Source of the DNA: Aldrovandia affinis
Taxonomy: Eukaryota > Chordata > Actinopteri > Notacanthiformes > Halosauridae
Assembly: GCA_029706075.1 (NCBI GenBank)
Contig: JAINUG010000026.1
Location: forward strand, 2,959,001 to 3,023,000
Length of the DNA stretch: 64,000 nucleotides
Direction: 5' to 3'
Shown here: piece by piece, positions 62,037 through 64,000 of the stretch
Layout of the letters: the number at the start of each line of letters is the position of its first letter
Numbering within the stretch: the first letter of the stretch is position 1
Made by a program: the position numbers and the translations under genes
Notes under the pieces: generated by a model
What the model saw: the letters and a program-made list of their open reading frames with translations, nothing else
Databases searched by the model: none
What the model was told of the DNA's origin: nothing

Positions 62037-64000
62037 TTACGTTCTACATGTGGTGACAATATCATCACACAGATCCTCATCTGCCTGTGCTCTTGACCTC
62101 AATCTATGCCGGTTTATGTAGGAGGGCACCTCTTCCCTCTTTTCCCTTTCTGCTTCGCCTCCTCTGTTTATATCAGTGTTGCCATTCTCATACCCTGAGT
62201 AATGTGTGAACTTCCTCTTTACTGCATAGTCCTCCTCCTCCTCCTCCTCCTCCTGCTCTTCCAGCTCAGTGGTATAGGATCTCCGCATTCTGCAGCTCTT
62301 GGATTCCATCAGGCTATTGGACAAGTGGTCTTCTGCTGGGCGCAACTTGGAGTGGTATGGTCGTTCTGAACAAGGGTCAATATGGGATTCAATGTTCATG
62401 CCGTCAGCTTCCATTTGGCTGGAGGAGGACGACTCCTCCACAGCTCTGGGATAGAATCTTGATGTCCTGCCATGTTCCTGTTCCATAGCAAGTGAGCTCT
62501 CCCGTCTTCTTATGGAGAAGTCAGAGGACTCTGTGGTCTGCTCCCCAAAGGAGGAGGTCCTGGAGGTCCAAGGCTTAGCGCTCTCAGCCCTGTAGGACTC
62601 AGGGTACTTGGAAGGAGTTTTGATGTCACTGAACCACCTGTCAGTGTTGCTGCTGGTCTTCTTCCTCTCCACAGAGGAGCTGCTGGGCCTCCATGTGAGA
62701 CCAGAGTGTTTGTCCAATCTTTCATGAACAGGGGCTAGGTTGTATTTGCTCACAGTCTTTGTCATTCCTACCTTGTTGGCCTCATCATCCTCATCACTCT
62801 CCTCCTTAGGTTTCTTCTTTTTGAACAAGGTGCTGCGTTTGTTGTCTGTGGCAATCTTCTGTATCTCGTAGGTTAACATTTTGCTCCTCATCTCAGACTT
62901 AATTTCCTTGTCCATGGTGTCCAGCTTGTGGAGGTTCACTTGGTCCTGGAAGAGACTGTAGAGGGGTACACTAGTATCTGTGATCTTCCCTCTGTGGGAC
63001 CCTTTCCTTGGGAGACCTGCAGAGAGCACAGACTCAGGCTTGCTCTGGCATAAAAATCTTGAGTTTGAGGCTCCGCTCAGTATTGAGGCCTTATCGTCAT
63101 CCAAGGTCCTCCCCCCAACTGACAAGGCCCCGAGACTGAGCACAAAATTGGCTTGGGCTGGAGGTATATTCCCTCCCACTGCCATTAGCTCACCCTGCTT
63201 CTGCATTACGGTTTCAGTCACCACATTTGAGATCCAGTTCTGAATGTTGGCTAAGCTTGCTACCTCACTGCCAGGCCCCTGGGTGTTAGGCAAAGGGACT
63301 ATGGGGACCTGTGGTGCAGTCTGGAATGGGATCAGGGGTGGGACCAGGGGTTGGCCCTGTATACTATGGACCTGGGACAGGGAGGAGTGGCCACTCTGCA
63401 TGCTCACCATGGAGGTGGCATCGTCACCAGCACTCCTATCAGGCATGTTGGGCCAGACTGTACAGAGTGGGGCACTGCCACCACTGAGTGAGCTTTCTGT
63501 GCCCCAGCTACACATAGACTGGCTTTCTCCCAGGGTTCGCTGGGAGTGCTCCAGGATCTCCTCACGGTGCTGCTTCTTTTTAGCTGATGCAGAGTCCTGG
63601 CCTCTGCACAGCTCAATGATTTCATTCTTTTTCTCAGCACCCAGCTTCTTTTGCTGCTTCAGTTTCCAAGTTTGGTAGGCTGTGAGGTCAACATCTTCCA
63701 ATGCAGGTACTTTGATATTCTCACCCTCACCATTCTCCTGCCCATTATTACTATTGGTCTTTGTCTTTGTTTCAATGTCCTTCTTATTCCAACCAAACTG
63801 GATCCGCTTCACACGCCACCGCTCCAGTGGTGTCAATGTGTCCTTATTCTTCATACAGAAGCTGTAGAGGGAGCTAGTCTCTGAGAGCAGAGCAGACTCC
63901 TCATCCTCCTGCTTATCCTTGCCCCCAGTCTTGTTGCCCTCACCCTGACCCCTATCCCAGTACTGGTTGGCAGCCTGCTTTTCAATCTCTCTGAGCCGCT
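62037..64000 (-). CDS. styxl2: STYXL2 (DUSP27), C-terminal part, open to window edge
   Basis: A single open frame of 653 visible codons runs from the window edge to the stop at 62037-62039. It begins RLREIEKQAANQYWDRGQGE; the Met at 63854 is internal. STYXL2 is a catalytically inactive dual-specificity phosphatase of striated muscle needed for sarcomere order; the phosphatase domain lies upstream, outside the window. Seen here: the conserved TPLERWRVKRIQFGWNKKD segment, an AYQTWKLKQQKKLGAEKKNE block (possible coiled coil), long Ser-rich disordered stretches, and an acidic run (EEQEEEEEEED) near residue 590 of the visible part. The end is DIVTTCRT. The call rests on the RIQFG segment and on synteny: STYXL2 adjoins POU2F1 in human with the same orientation. 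Confidence 0.87.
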   Translation of the reverse strand, partial: RLREIEKQAANQYWDRGQGEGNKTGGKDKQEDEESALLSETSSLYSFCMKNKDTLTPLERWRVKRIQFGWNKKDIETKTKTNSNNGQENGEGENIKVPALEDVDLTAYQTWKLKQQKKLGAEKKNEIIELCRGQDSASAKKKQHREEILEHSQRTLGESQSMCSWGTESSLSGGSAPLCTVWPNMPDRSAGDDATSMVSMQSGHSSLSQVHSIQGQPLVPPLIPFQTAPQVPIVPLPNTQGPGSEVASLANIQNWISNVVTETVMQKQGELMAVGGNIPPAQANFVLSLGALSVGGRTLDDDKASILSGASNSRFLCQSKPESVLSAGLPRKGSHRGKITDTSVPLYSLFQDQVNLHKLDTMDKEIKSEMRSKMLTYEIQKIATDNKRSTLFKKKKPKEESDEDDEANKVGMTKTVSKYNLAPVHERLDKHSGLTWRPSSSSVERKKTSSNTDRWFSDIKTPSKYPESYRAESAKPWTSRTSSFGEQTTESSDFSIRRRESSLAMEQEHGRTSRFYPRAVEESSSSSQMEADGMNIESHIDPCSERPYHSKLRPAEDHLSNSLMESKSCRMRRSYTTELEEQEEEEEEEDYAVKRKFTHYSGYENGNTDINRGGEAEREKREEVPSYINRHRLRSRAQADEDLCDDIVTTCRT

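Noticed and set aside
1-64000. CRISPR arrays, operons or other prokaryotic systems
   Set aside because: Exon-intron genes and fish transposons throughout. The only regular repeats are microsatellites and transposon ends.

Overview
The window is teleost nuclear DNA. Its genes have introns, its repeats are typical of fish (L2-clade LINEs, tRNA-derived SINEs with the 'gctcttatccagagcgact' type tail, several Tc1/mariner families, hAT and Harbinger elements), and the gene order CD247 - POU2F1 - STYXL2 is the one known from human 1q24. I cannot name the species.

Three host genes are present. CD247 (T-cell receptor zeta chain) is on the + strand. Its exons 2-8 lie at 789-7047; the signal-peptide exon is not seen. 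All three ITAMs can be read, and each is split by a phase-0 intron after the second residue of its first Tyr motif. POU2F1 (Oct-1) is on the - strand, with start codon at 58370 and stop at 17725. Fifteen coding exons join in frame to a 725-residue protein with an intact POU-specific domain and homeodomain. Downstream lies a long stretch that is probably 3' UTR. STYXL2 (formerly DUSP27) is on the - strand; only the C-terminal part is inside (62037 to the window edge). CD247 and POU2F1 converge tail to tail with about 10.7 kb between stop codons, as in mammals.

The rest is mostly intron filled with mobile elements. CD247 intron 5 holds a tandem repeat whose first copy carries a Harbinger-type element and whose second copy is the matching empty site, followed by an L2 fragment. 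Between CD247 and POU2F1 lies a Tc1 element (DD34E). POU2F1 introns hold a second Tc1-like element (DD35E), an internally deleted Tc1 derivative with a sister copy upstream of the gene, and two copies of a DD36E element (Incomer-like) that share about 240 bp beyond their right inverted repeat. Intron 1 (24.5 kb) contains an 11-kb nest at about 40.6-51.8 kb: an L2 LINE interrupted by a hAT transposon, a SINE, a second L2 and a Ty3/Gypsy fossil, directly followed by a DD38E (Intruder-like) Tc1 element that carries another hAT. Target-site duplications fix several of the junctions. A cluster of short hAT-like foldback elements follows at 52-55 kb.

Points most worth a second look: an L2 LINE beside the POU2F1 homeodomain-exon donor whose frame is open and continuous with that exon; a GA/CT microsatellite that forms the polypyrimidine tract of POU2F1 exon 3; the composite DD36E element; octamer sites, including one about 65 bp upstream of the POU2F1 start codon; and the apparent lack of the POU2F1 exon that encodes the mammalian VQLAGTSLQ segment.
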